Of a stretch of 64,000 nt of DNA, positions 23,109 to 34,285 are shown in pieces. Location of the stretch: positions 1,648,579 through 1,712,578 of the forward strand of contig ML996688.1 in assembly GCA_010356995.1 (NCBI GenBank), in the 5' to 3' direction. Within the stretch, counting starts at the first letter, position 1; every line of letters begins with the position of its first letter. The translations under genes and the position numbers were made by a program. A model generated the notes under the pieces. The model saw nothing but the letters and a program-made list of their open reading frames with translations, did no database searches and was not told the DNA's origin. Origin of the DNA: Trichodelitschia bisporula (lineage: Eukaryota > Ascomycota > Dothideomycetes > Phaeotrichales > Phaeotrichaceae).

Positions 23109-24488
23109 ATGTATGCCCCCATCCTCCTCGCCCTTCTCCCCACCATCCTCGCCTTCACCACCTCCCCCAATGCAGACCCATCAACCTGCCAAATCCCCTT
23201 CCTCATCCCTCCCGCCTTCCAACGATCCTGCGCCCCCTTCCTCTCCCCCACTGTCGACCTCGAATCCACCCCTCAAGACGCCAGCAACATATCCTCAGCC
23301 CTAATCCGCTCCCTCCCCACCCTCTGGTCCCACGAACCCTACTGCGTCCACAGCCCCTCCGCCCGCACCACATTCTGCGTCTACACCCGCACGCCCTTCG
23401 CCTCCGGCCGCGGCCTCAGCATAATCTGCTCCCGGGAAGCACTCTCCCAAGTAACCAGCGCATCCGCCTTCCGCAACCCTGAGCCATGGACCGTGGCCCG
23501 GCCCGCGGCGGCGGGGAAATACACCGCGACGCCAATTCCAAACAAAGGATTGGGAAATGTAGCGACGGCTGCGATATCGCAGTACGAAGAGCTGCACGCC
23601 GAGACGCCGCTGCTGCTCGTTCAGGACACTGCGATGCAACATGTGGAGTGGGATGTGCTGTTCGGGATGCTGCGCGTGGCGGTGGAACGGTTGCCGGATA
23701 AGAGTAGGAGGCGGTTTATGGAGCTGCATGGACAGTTTGGGGGCGATCCGTTGTATGACCGGATCAATACCAATGCGTTTAACGGGAAGGTGGGGAGTGG
23801 CAGTGAGTCGTGGTGGACGGTTATGCCGGAGTCGTCGGTAAGTGGTTAGGCAATGCGGGAGGGCGAGGCTGATGCGGACCGTAGCGGTTCAACCACGATT
23901 GCAGGCCAAACGCCGTATACCACTTCGATCCCCAGGGCCTGACGCAGCACATCCACACCGTGCGACCCATCGCGCCCGGCGAAGAAATCACCGTCTCATG
24001 TACGCTCCCCGTCCCTGCATTCTACCCCTTCTAACCCCGCAGACCTGATCCCCACCCTCACACACGCCGAGCGGCACCAGAAGTTGAAGGCGGAATGGGG
24101 CTTCCAATGCGACTGCGCGGCGTGCAACGCAGCGCCCTGGGCCGTGGAACTGTCCGACGCGCGCCTCTCGCTCATCAGCAAGCTCGAGGGGCACCTTGAT
24201 GATATTTTGTCACGGAACGACGCTTCGACCGCGTCGGCGGAGTTGTTGGTTAGCTTGTATGAGTCGGAGAGGCTGGATGGGGCTATGGCGGATGCGTATG
24301 TGTTTGTGGCGTTGGAGTGGGCGTATGTGGCAAATGCCGAGAAGGCACGACAGTGGGCTGACAAGGCTATGGCGGCGATTGGAGCTTTGAGGGGACCATG
24401 GAACGAGTGGTATCAATCGATGGCGAAGTTGTTGGTGGAGCCGGAGGGTAGTCCTGCTTGGGATTATTTTGCGCGGAAAAAGGCGTAG
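23109..24488 (+). CDS. SET-domain protein with a signal-peptide-like N-terminus
   Basis: Exons are 23109-23837, 23885-23999 and 24043-24488, giving 429 residues. The N-terminus MYAPILLALLPTILAFTTS looks like a secretory signal. SET landmarks are NKGLGNVATAAISQYEELHAE, the substrate/SAM motif RFNHDCRPNAVYHFDP (created by intron 1) and GEEITVSY (created by intron 2). The post-SET cysteines read CDCAAC in FQCDCAACNAAPW. Introns are 47 and 43 nt. SET enzymes methylate lysines. In this fungal subfamily the target is unknown, and many members carry hydrophobic N-termini. Whether it is secreted or the N-terminus is only a membrane anchor cannot be told here. Confidence 0.86.
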
Positions 24489-24664
24489 ACAGCCGGAGAA
24501 TGTAAATCATAGGTACACGAAGCAGAGACAATCGGGACATCTTTGATAAAGTGGTATTGCTAACTAGATGACTATATGCAAGAAGCATAGTCGGGTATTG
24601 ATCTGAATCTGTAATCCATCAGTTGATGTCCGCCAGAGCAAAAAGCAATGATGAATGAGAGAAT

Positions 24665-24745
24665 GTCCTCAGTGATCTTGGTGTGTGTAAGCATCATCCC
24701 CAGTGGGTCAAATACTATCTAGTGCTAGAGTTTTAATCATTGGAC
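24665..24745 (-). ncRNA. C/D box snoRNA, U24-like
   Basis: Read on the minus strand, the order is terminal stem GTCC, C-like box ATGATTA, a D'-like CTGG, C' box ATGATGC, guide CACCAAGATC, D box CTGA and closing stem GGAC. The 4-bp GTCC/GGAC stem is perfect. The element before the D box (CACCAAGATC) is the conserved U24 guide for 2'-O-methylation of large-subunit rRNA, which I recall from human SNORD24 and yeast snR24. The first guide, before D', is poorly matched to the usual U24 element. The RNA lies in intron B of the host transcript. Length is about 81 nt. Confidence 0.6.
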
Positions 24746-24882
24746 GGGGTGTAAAAAAATTGAACTGACCTAGCGCATGTGGGGCTGCAGACTCGGGAGC
24801 TTGATAAAGCTGCTTCCTACGGACAATCCTATGAGCAAGTTAGCAGAGAACAGGCATTCGCTGCTGACTCGGAAGATATGAT

Positions 24883-24992
24883 TATGCTCAGAATATGTAA
24901 GAATTGAATATCATCGCTTCAGCGCCGTTGAGGGACTCCGGCGAGAGTCCCCGGTCACCGAGATCAATCGCAAATTATATCATCTCGGCAAG
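24883..24992 (-). ncRNA. C/D box snoRNA candidate, target unknown
   Basis: On the minus strand: C box GAGATGA (24980-24986), D' CTGA (24919-24922), C' GCGATGA (24911-24917) and D CTGA (24888-24891). This is the canonical C-D'-C'-D order, with D' and C' almost adjacent. Flanks allow a short TGC/GCA stem. Both C boxes match six of seven consensus positions. Candidate guides are CCCTCAACGGCG before D' and CTTACATATT before D. I could not assign rRNA targets by memory. It lies in intron A of the host transcript. Confidence 0.45.
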
Positions 24993-25403
24993 AGGGTAAA
25001 GGGAAGAAAAGAAGGGAAAGTCTTACCTGTTGAGTCAGTACAATGAAAGGATAACTGTCGGGAGCATCAGGTTAGTGAAGATGAAGCCATCCTCACGATG
25101 GATGAGGCTCTGGGAGCTGCAGAAGAGTCCATATGAAGGAGCTTGAAGGAGAAGCAAAACTTCTGAGCCTCTAAATACTAGTCCCTTGTCCGGGGTATGG
25201 TTATTCCGGGCGGAAGCTAAGTGGCTCCGGTTGCGTGTTCTTGCGCCTGAGGCAGCACCCACAAACCGAGCGCCAAGCGTCCGAGCGCACCCACTGCACC
25301 TCTGCGAATATTCACCGCAACCATCGCCAACTAACGACAACCGACAACCACAGCAACCCCATCCCCCAGTTGAATTCCGGCGGATCCCCATTCGACTTTC
25401 ACA

Positions 25404-26070
25404 ATGCCTTCAGGAGCCGGCCACAGGTGTAAGTTGATTCCCCCACGCCTCTGGCGGGCGCGTGCAATTTCGCGTTGCTCGCGCTCCCCGTCGCTTCGCA
25501 ATCCATAGGCTAACTTTGGCGATAGTATACGTGAAAGGGTATGTCCACTCCAAGATGCCTTCCAAGCCGCATGAATCCCATCGAGAAACGTCGAACTCCC
25601 GGTGTCTGCACCTTGCGCACCATGCACGACCGACTTCGATACCCACGGCGGTGACGAACTTGGGCTAAGAAACATAACAGACGTCACATCTCCTACCAGC
25701 GGGCCAAGCGCAACACGAACCCGAACACCAGCCTGATCCAGATTGAGGGCGTCGAGTCCACCGAGGCCGCCAAGTGAGTGCTACGAGGTCCAGTCGAGTT
25801 GCGATGCTAATGGTGCACAGCTTCTACCTGGGCAAGAAGGTTGCGTTCGTTTACCGTGCGTCCAAGGAGGTTCGGGGTACCAAGATCCGCTGCATCTGGG
25901 GCAAGGTCACGCGGACGTATGTTGTCACCGCTTCCACAGTACAACATATGGCTAACATAAGACGCAGACATGGCAACTCCGGCGTCGTTCGCGCTCAGTT
26001 CCGCAACAACCTGCCTCCCAAGTCGTTCGGTGCTGCGGTCCGGGTGATGCTCTACCCCTCCAACGTGTAG
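25404..26070 (+). CDS. rpl33: 60S ribosomal protein eL33 (RPL35A; yeast Rpl33)
   Basis: eL33 is a structural protein of the large ribosomal subunit. Exons are 25404-25428 (25 nt), 25526-25538 (13 nt), 25681-25773, 25821-25916 and 25968-26070, giving 109 residues, the usual length. The two tiny exons rebuild [13 protein letters not shown]. Then follow [79 protein letters not shown] and [14 protein letters not shown]. Introns are 97, 142, 47 and 51 nt. Being intron-rich near the start is common for fungal ribosomal protein genes. Divergent from the snoRNA host gene, so both may share ribosome-biogenesis control. Confidence 0.96.
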
Positions 26071-26849
26071 GGTGGTCGTCATGGTGCGGTCGTGGTTGTG
26101 TAGACAGGGGAGGAATCCAGGAAGGTTGCGCTGCATGGCTTGTATGAGAGACTCTTCGAGACTCTTTGTGCTCATGGGTCTGGTGTCCCGGATGTTTTCA
26201 ATGGGCGGAGCAACCATAAGCAGACCTTAAATGGACGAATCAACAGCTTTCTGCACAGCAACGGGAAGAGATTCCTAGATCACGTAGTTCGCATGTTGAT
26301 ATCCTTCGTCTACCCAATGGTACTTGTGAATCTCCGGCTTTCTATATTTTGTGCCACGTGCGTGTGATTTCCCGAAGTATTGCGACAATGCGTCGTCCCT
26401 GTACGGATGTAGATGGTTCAGTGGTGATGGCTCGGCGACGACGGCTCAGCGTTCGCAGTCAATCATTCCAGTCCTTGACATATTGCCCAAACAAAAACGA
26501 GGAACCGATGTGTCTGAGCATCAGTGTAGAGGGTAAAACTAGACTGGCGGAATGAAAGCCCTGTAACGGGGACTTGGAACTTTGTTGATTCCAGCGGCGG
26601 AAGCGCATCCCAAAACCGCCAAGCCATGGCATCAAGAAACGGACCCTGGTCACCGGCCGCGGCGCCTCGCGCCGGTATCTTTGGCAGAGCTCCGGAGAAC
26701 TTCGCATCGAGTCCCCGATCTGGATTTTCTGCCTTAATTCTTCTGCGATAGAGGCACTTCTCGGTTCACTCTTTCCCTTGTAGTTTAGGGCGACATGACT
26801 TGACATCCTTTGTGCGCGTCCACTTGCTTGCGATAGTGCTACTCCTCCA
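26071..26849. other. intergenic region eL33 / P5B ATPase
   Basis: This 779-bp spacer between two plus-strand genes holds the 3' UTR of eL33 and the promoter of the ATPase. No additional gene or repeat seen. Confidence 0.45.
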
Positions 26850-29800
26850 ATGGCGGACAACGACGAATTCGACGGCTTCGACGCCTCGAGTCGTCGTAGT
26901 AGCTATGCGACCGAGAGGGGATCCAACTATGGGAGGAGACAGCGGTTCTACAGGCGTGGCTCGAATATGAGCGAGTGCGTGCAGGCTTTTTCGTGAAAGC
27001 ATCTGCTAACAACCGCAGGGCGAGCTTCATGACTGACGTTGAGATGGCGACGGAAGAGGTACACACTCGCTTCCAGGGCTTCCACATGGCGACGCGCGGC
27101 TGATTTTCTAGGTCTTTTCTGGCCCACTTGCTGAAAGCGTTCCGACCAGCGTCTCGTCCTTCGCACACCGCAGGCTCCGGTCTGACTCAAATGCCAGCTT
27201 CGCCTTCTACAATGAGCAACAACGGGGAGAAGATTTGCTTGAAGAGGAGGCTATCGAAGACGGGATGGACGATTTGGAAGCCGGATCGATACGCGGATCT
27301 ACGGTAGACTCGGCGTCGATCCGACCGTCGCTCCGACCTTCGCTCCGCCCGTCGCTGAGCCGCAAGCTCTCGGATGCGTCTCATCGCGATACGGAGGAGC
27401 CCTTGCTCCTGCGGCGCATGTCGACTTCATCAAGCTCACACAGCCGTGCGCACAGGCGAGAAGGGAGACTGAGCCAGAAGATATACATCTTGACCGAGGA
27501 TCTCACGATCGTCGTCGCCGGCTTCAAAACGTCATCCATTGGATTCGCGGTATACATCACGCTCTGCGTGTGTACGGTGGGCCTAGCCTGGCTGCTGTTC
27601 CGGTGGATCCCACGATGGCGGGTTAACCTGGTCGGCCGCGCTACACCTCTACGAGACTGTGACTGGGTTGTCGTCGAAAACCAGTGGGGCGAGATGTCGG
27701 TACAGGATGTGCTGAAGCAGTCGTATGGCCGATCGTTATCCTCCGTCTTTGGCAGCGAGGAGAAGATGGGATACCATACGTACGACGAAGACGATGACCC
27801 CATTCTCAGGCAGCTCCGCTCGCTCGACTACAGATACATCCGCTTCTGCTTTCACCCACTCAAGGACAAGTTTCTTCTTGGGATCAGCTGGAAAGACCCG
27901 TCATGGAACGATGTTCAGGCTGTGCGCTTGGGGCTCGACAATGAAGAAAAGGACTACCGGGAACGGGTTTTTGGCAAGAACCTCATCGACATCGAGGAGA
28001 AGTCTACTAGCCAGCTGCTAGTCGACGAGGCCTTCCACCCATTCTATGTTTTCCAGATCGCCAGTCTCGTCCTCTGGTCCGTGGACGAGTATTATTACTA
28101 TGCCGGCTGCATTTTCGTCATCTCGTTGGTCAGCATCACGACTACCCTAATCGAAACGAAGCAGACCATGCGGCGGCTGCGCGAGGTCTCGAAGTTCGAG
28201 TGCGACGTCCGTGTTCTCCGTAATGGGTTCTGGAACACCGTCGAGTCGAGCGAGCTGGTTCCTGGCGATATCTATGAAGTCACCGACCCGAGTCTCTCGC
28301 TCTTCCCTTGCGACAGCCTTCTTCTTTCTGGGGACTGCATCGTCAACGAGAGTATGCTCACGGGCGAGTCGGTTCCCGTCTCTAAATCGCCTGCATCAGA
28401 TGAGGCTCTACAGCTCCTCAGTCTCGGAGGAGCCTCCATCCACCCAGACGTTGCCAGACATGTTCTCTTTAGCGGCACCAAGATTATCAGAGCTCGTCGG
28501 CCGCATGACGATTCCGATGATGAAGAGGCTGCCGCTATCGCCATGGTTGTCCGGACTGGGTTCAACACTACGAAAGGCGCCCTTGTTCGCTCCATGCTCT
28601 TCCCTAAACCCTCGGGCTTCAAGTTCTACCGCGACTCCTTCCGGTACATCTCAGTCATGGGCATGTTTGCTGCGCTGGGATTTATCGCCTCGTTCATCAA
28701 TTTTGTCCGTCTCGGACTGCAGTGGCATCTCATCGTGGTTCGGGCGTTGGACTTAATTACCATCGTTGTACCGCCAGCATTACCCGCGACGCTCACCATT
28801 GGTACCAACTTTGCGCTCTCGCGACTCAAGAACAAGAAGATCTTCTGCATCAGCCCACAGCGAGTCAACGTTGGCGGCAAGCTTGATGTGGTATGCTTCG
28901 ACAAGACAGGCACGCTTACTGAAGACGGACTCGATGTGCTCGGCGTTCGTGTCGCTCAGAAGCACCGGTTCACCGACATATTAACAGACATCGGAGCCAT
29001 TGCACCTCAAACAGCGCGTGATCGCGATCCTACCATAGACTTTAAGGCAAATAAAGCAGTGTTGTTCACCATGGCTACTTGCCACACGCTGAAGAGTATC
29101 GATGGCGAGCTTCTCGGTGACCCGCTGGACATGAAAATGTTCGAGTTCACTGGATGGACCTTTGAAGAGGGCCAGCACCGCGGCGGCTCGGATGAAGACG
29201 GCGCTACCAAGCTCTCGCCATCTGTGGCCCGGCCTCCACCTGGAATGCATTTCGATATCGACGGCAGCAAGGATCCCGTTGAACTCGGCATTTTAAGGTC
29301 CTTCGAGTTTATCTCGCAGCTGCGGCGAGCCAGCGTCATTGTCCGGCAGTACGGATCCCAAGGCGCAGAGATCTACGTCAAAGGGGCTCCGGAGTGCATG
29401 AAGGAGATCTGCCTTCCCGAGAGTTTCCCGCCTCAGTATGATGAGTTACTAGGCTACTACACCCAGCGCGGATACCGCGTCATCGGCTGCGCGACAAAGT
29501 CGATGCCCAGGCTCAACTGGATCAAGGCCCAGAAGATGAGCCGCGAGGACGTCGAGTCAGACCTGCACTTCAGCGGTTTCATCATCTTCGAGAACAAGCT
29601 CAAGCCCTGCACCGCAGAAATCATAAGCGAGCTTGGCCGGGCAAATATCCGGACCGTGATGTGCACCGGCGATAACATCCTGACCGCCATCAGTGTTGCC
29701 CGGGAGTGTAACCTGGTCGACCCGAACGCGCACTGCTTCGCGCCGCACTTTGTCGAGGGCAACTCGCGCTCCGCGTTGTCAAAACTCGTCTGGCAAAGCG

Positions 29801-31009
29801 TCGACAACGCCTCCTTCGAGCTCGACGAAAACACGCTGAAGCCGCAGCCTGCGCCACCGGGTAGCGACGCCTCGCTCCCTTACGATATTATGAATCTACG
29901 GAACTACACCCTAGCTGTGAGTGGTGATGTATTCCGCTGGATTATCGACTTCGCACCCGAGCAAGTGATGCGCGAGATGCTGGTCCGCGGACAGGTTTTT
30001 GCGCGCATGTCGCCGGATGAGAAGCACGAGTTGGTGGAGAAGCTGCAGAGCATCGACTACTGCTGCGGGTTCTGCGGCGACGGGGCGAATGACTGCGGTG
30101 CGCTCAAGGCAGCGGATGTGGGCATCTCACTGTCGGAGGCAGAGGCCTCGGTCGCGGCGCCCTTTACGAGCCGCGTCTTCGACATTTCGTGCGTGCCGGA
30201 GGTTATTCGCGAGGGCCGCGCGTCGCTGGTGACCAGCTTCAGCTGCTTCAAGTACATGAGCCTGTACTCGGCGATCCAGTTCACGTCCGTCAGCTTCTTG
30301 TATGCGTCGGCGTCGAACCTGGGCGACTTCCAGTTCTTGTACATTGACCTGCTGCTCATTTTGCCGATTGCTATCTTCATGGGCTGGTCCGGGCCGTATC
30401 CTGTGCTTTCGCAGAAGCGCCCGACGGCGAGTCTAGTGAGCCGCAAGGTGCTGACGCCGCTGATCGGGCAGATTTTGCTTGCGATCTTGCTGCAGTTGAT
30501 TGGGTTTGAGGCGGTGCAGAAGCAGCCGTGGTACCAACCGCCTGTGCTGGATCGGAAGCATTCTAACTCGAAGAACTCGCAGAACACGACGCTGTTTTTG
30601 CTGAGCTGTTATCAGTACATATTTGCTGCGATTATCCTGAGTGTAGGGCCGCCGTTTAGGCAGCCGATGAGCCGGAATAGTAAGTTGACGGTTGTTTGTT
30701 GGATAGACGTTGCTAACCAGTTTAGTGCCGTTCGTGGTCACGATGGTGACTGCGCTCCTGCTCTCGACTTATCTACTTGTCGGCCCAGCGGCCTGGCTGT
30801 ACAACCTCATGGAGCTGACATACATGGATGCCGGTTTCAAGGCATTCATTCTTGTCGTTGGAGTTGCCGGGTTCATGATTAGTTACCTGGGGGAGACATT
30901 CTTGTTCCAATACCTCGCTAAGTGGATCGGGCACCTGAAAGTACGGCTGGCGAAGGGACAGGGCAAGAAGCGGAAGGAGTACAAGCTCATACTGGACGGC
31001 AAGGTATGA
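26850..31009 (+). CDS. P5B-type ATPase, Ypk9/ATP13A2-like
   Basis: Exons are 26850-26974, 27019-27058, 27112-30679 and 30726-31009, giving 1338 residues. The cytosolic N-terminus has an Arg/Ser/Pro repeat (RPSLRPSLRPSLSRKLS), then the P5 N-terminal hydrophobic hairpin (YITLCVCTVGLAWLLFRW). P-type motifs are MLTGESVPVSK, the P5B signature PPALPATLTIG in M4, the phosphorylation loop CFDKTGTLTEDGLD, KGAPECM (nucleotide domain), CTGDNILTAISVA and the hinge CGDGANDCGALKAADVG. The C-terminus has six more helices. P5B pumps sit in vacuolar or lysosomal membranes and animal ATP13A2 exports polyamines; yeast Ypk9 gives metal tolerance. Polyamine or metal handling is inferred at family level. Confidence 0.96.
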
Positions 31010-31090
31010 TAGACGGATAATGTTTTGAGCGGCTCAATGCCTGAAGCTTCGGGATATCTGTACATACGGTAACTGTTATCCCAACCCACA

Positions 31091-31573
31091 TCACTGCACA
31101 CAAACCATCTTAACCTTCCCACTCAACCGCACCGGCCACCCCGCCTCACAATACACCGCAATTCCCTCCTCGAACACCACCCTGCGTTCCCCAAATACGA
31201 GCTCGGGCTCGTAGCCTGTGTCTTCGACCTGTGCACAGATGAGCACCTGCGGTCGTTCTAGGTTGCACACGACTAGATCCTCTAGCACAACGGGGAGGCG
31301 GACTACGCCGAGGAGGGTGAAGGGCTGGGTAGTCAGACTGCATGTCTAAAATAGTAGCTTAGGGACAAGCCAGAGGATGCTCACATGGCCACCTAGCTCG
31401 GCGGATAAGGCTGAGAGAAGGGGCGTCCCGCGCTTGATTAGATCAGGACTGACGCATTCTTCGATGGGACAGGAGGCGCGCCAGTCGTGGGGGCCGGAGA
31501 TGTAGGTGAGGAAGGAGTCGAGGGTCTCGCGGGTCGCGGATGTTAGGGGGAGGAAATCGAAGTGGGAGGGCAT
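31091..31573 (-). CDS. Orphan small protein
   Basis: Exons (minus) are 31385-31573 and 31091-31345, giving 147 residues. The 39-nt intron (GTGAGC...TTTTAG) keeps phase. The N-terminal part MPSHFDFLPLTSATRETLDSF...GPHDWRASCPIEECVSPDL is followed by a beta-rich C-terminal part with VLEDLVVCNLERPQVLICAQ. I do not recognise a family. There is no signal peptide or membrane segment. It converges on the P5B ATPase, with 81 bp between stops. The intron is short but within fungal limits. The coherent composition on both sides of the intron argues for a real gene. Confidence 0.55.
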
Positions 31574-34077
31574 TGGGTGGGTTAGGGATGTGGACTGTGG
31601 GTTTGGTGGGCGGGATGAGCGTAGGAAGGGCTCTATGTCATGATCTACGGCTTACATATAAGGGTTGCTTTTGCTCTGGACAGCTGTCGCTCTGATGCTG
31701 AAGTGTTGTTGTACATAGCGAGATGAGGCGGGTGGATCCGCTGCGGGTGCTGGCAGACGGAGAGGATGCCAGGTCCGCCGGTCCACATGTCCGGTATGCG
31801 GGTGTGCCTCAGCGGAGGAGAGGCGGCGTTGAACGGCATCTCGCATTTAAGGGATATATCTGGAGAGTGAGAGCATATTGCACGTTGCACGTGCGTTTGT
31901 TGTACTTTGATACTGTATACATGACGCCATGCATGTCGTCGGTGGACCTTGAGCGAGGGCTAGAACTAGATGTCCGGAGCTGGCTCCTTGTCAGCGTCAT
32001 TATCGACCCTGCATGCAAGGAACGAAAGCCACCGCCGCAAACGCCTCATTTACGCCCCCAAAAACGCCTGAGGTGGCTCGCAACTCAAAACTCAGGCACC
32101 AGCCCCGCACGCATCACCGGTGACGTAATGCTCAACTATTACGTCTCTCTCGCCGCTCAGGGAAGCCGTCATGGAAATCTCAACACCAAACAAACGGCTT
32201 CAAGGGAGCACAAGGCTGAAACATAACAAAAAGGGCAGCAATTGACGATCACCCCCTTTTTCCGATCGCATGTTGTGCCACGGCTGGCGGCCAATGCCTC
32301 TGCGCCGGCCCAGTTCCCGTCGCGGGCTTGTCCAACTTTTTCGTTGCGGATTACCCGCTGCTGAGGCCGAGTGCGAAGCGCCACCTCGGAGTCTTCGGCC
32401 CAAGTGTGAAGCACACTCGCCCAAATTTGCGGTGACCCTTGTCTAGGTAATCATGGCATTATTTTGTTCAGTTGGAGAGATTGAAGACTGCTTCTACTAC
32501 TATCCCGCTAAAGATAGGTGGGTGGGTTAAGCGATGCAGGTATGACTGCGGGGCGGGCTGCATAATCCGCCCGCCAGCACTTTCCGCGAGCTGCCGGCTG
32601 ATGGAATAATGAGGCCCAGCGAGCAGTAGCAGCTTTTGGAGCAAAAGCTCTTCTTGTGCGAAGCTGACCTTGGAAGCAAAGTGAGGTGGAAACAAGCGGC
32701 CAGGTGCTTCTGGCTGGAATATTTACCACGCCGTTGACCCCGCTGAGCCTAAGTCTGGGCCTCCGTCTCTCCCGCTTTTAATCCAACTCCTGCCTTGATC
32801 TTACGCGCACTTGAACACTTTTGAGTGTGCTAGCCGCGGGTCTGGTTCCATACTTTGTTCTATTCATTAGGTTACCTCCTCCGACCTACAACTTTGCGTT
32901 CGCCGGTCGTCACTCTGTGCGAAAGTGCGAAAATCCTACATCATCATCATCCCGTAGCCGTCCTTGCGCCCCCCCAGTCGAGATCGACACCGCGTCCCTC
33001 ATCAGCCAAGCGTACGCCTCCCCGCAGTCTACGTACGGTTCAGGCAAAGCTTCTCAGCAATTCAGCCCCAGAAGGCGAACGGCTAGAGCCGCGCACACAG
33101 CTTTCCCATCTCGCACGAGACGAGGGAAATACCCGAACCAACCTGAGAGCTTCCCAACCGACGCAGGAGCAGCACAAGGCGTTAACGCACGGGCACGAGG
33201 AAGCGAAATCGCCGTCATGACGGGTAACTCAATGATTGAGGTGCGTTTGGATGGGGCTTCTTCCAAGTTTTTTTTTCTACTTCGGCTCATGTCGTTCATT
33301 GCCCCTCCTCCTTGCCCCGCGCTGGGGGAGTGGGCTCCGTCGGGTCGAGGCATGCCCGTCCGTAATTCGGGACCCTGACGTGGTTGAGCCCAATGATGGA
33401 TGCTGCTGTTTTTGGCTGCTGTTTTTGGCTGCTGTTGCGTATTTTCCCGCTGTTTTGCTTGCCAGGGAAACGAGAGGGTCAAGAGTCAACAGAACGTCAA
33501 TGAGCCAGCCTTTTGCTTTTGTCAGGCTCTCGCTGACGTTCTTTTGACAACTCTTGACCCACCTCTTTAAGCAAAGCAGCGGAAAAGGGCACTCCACAGG
33601 TCTGCAACGGCTTCAAAATCTTGGCTTCATCCTCTCCACAGATTGAGGGTTTGGCATGCAGATGACCCTGATTACTAAGGCACCCAACCACCCCTCCATC
33701 TCGCGACGTCATCGGTCTTTGGGCTTTGTTGATGTATTCTCTGCCCTCCCCTTCCCTCCTTCCCCCTCATCCTGACCTCTGGGCATTCATCAAATCCACC
33801 AAGCACTTCCCCTCACAAAACCAAGTCGCGAAACCCTAAACGGCAAAAGAGAAGAAGCAGCAGCAGCCGCTCAACAAAAGGGAAAGAGGCGTCACAGTAC
33901 CCTCTTCTCTCATTCGTACCTGCCCTCTTTCACCCGTCCCAAATTACGTCGGACTCTCTCCAAGCTATTCATCATTCGTCATTTGCCCTTGAGCCTACTT
34001 CTTTGCTACTCCCTTTTCGTCACTACTTCCTTCCTTCCTCCCCCCCCCCACCACTCACCCCTCAGACATCACACATC

Positions 34078-34142
<65 letters not shown>

Positions 34143-34285
34143 GCCCCTACCTCACCCTTCACACACCCTCCCCCAAGCTACTACATCTTCATCCTGCAGA
34201 CAAAGCCTCCCTTCCCCCGATCAACCCCACTTTCTTACAAACCTTCTTCCCCCCACACTCCTCCCTCCACACTCTGCTCACCATC
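31574..34285. other. gene-free region, 2.7 kb, with the kinase leader
   Basis: This is a divergent spacer between the orphan gene and the kinase. It contains short open frames without motifs, a small GCTGCTGTTTTTG-type tandem repeat near 33401-33440, a C/T-rich leader from about 33,720, and the 62-C run at 34079-34140. Regulatory elements were not resolved. Confidence 0.45.
34079..34140. repeat. homopolymer run of 62 C
   Basis: There is an uninterrupted run of C in the leader of the kinase gene, ending 145 bp before its ATG. Possibly a real poly-C tract, but its length is probably not reliable in the assembly. Confidence 0.9.

Larger units (their letters stand above)
24609..25027 (-). ncRNA. 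non-coding snoRNA host transcript (two introns mapped)
   Basis: On the minus strand two introns can be drawn. Intron A spans 24829-25026, with donor CAG/GTAAGA, TGCTAAC branch site and acceptor ATAG. Intron B spans 24609-24769, with donor GTCAGT, a CTGAT branch-like site and acceptor TACAG. They are separated by a 59-nt exon at 24770-24828 with no sustained coding potential. Each intron contains one C/D box snoRNA candidate, and in intron A the D box lies about 60 nt before the acceptor, a usual spacing for intronic snoRNAs. Transcript ends are not visible. The upstream end lies toward the divergent eL33 gene, suggesting a shared bidirectional promoter. The structure is inferred from sequence signals only. 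Confidence 0.55.

Noticed and set aside
24619-24702. alternative snoRNA using ATGATGC as C box and CAACTGATGG as D box
   Set aside because: No C' box and no terminal stem. The CTGAT is better explained as a branch site of intron B, and the U24-like reading has a perfect stem.
32821-33547. overlapping plus and minus open frames upstream of the kinase
   Set aside because: Low-complexity and motif-free, with no splice-compatible neighbours.
33983-34285. in-frame upstream extension of the kinase through the poly-C run
   Set aside because: It would add about 100 residues of mostly Pro encoded by C-rich leader. The ATG at 34286 gives the family-like start.
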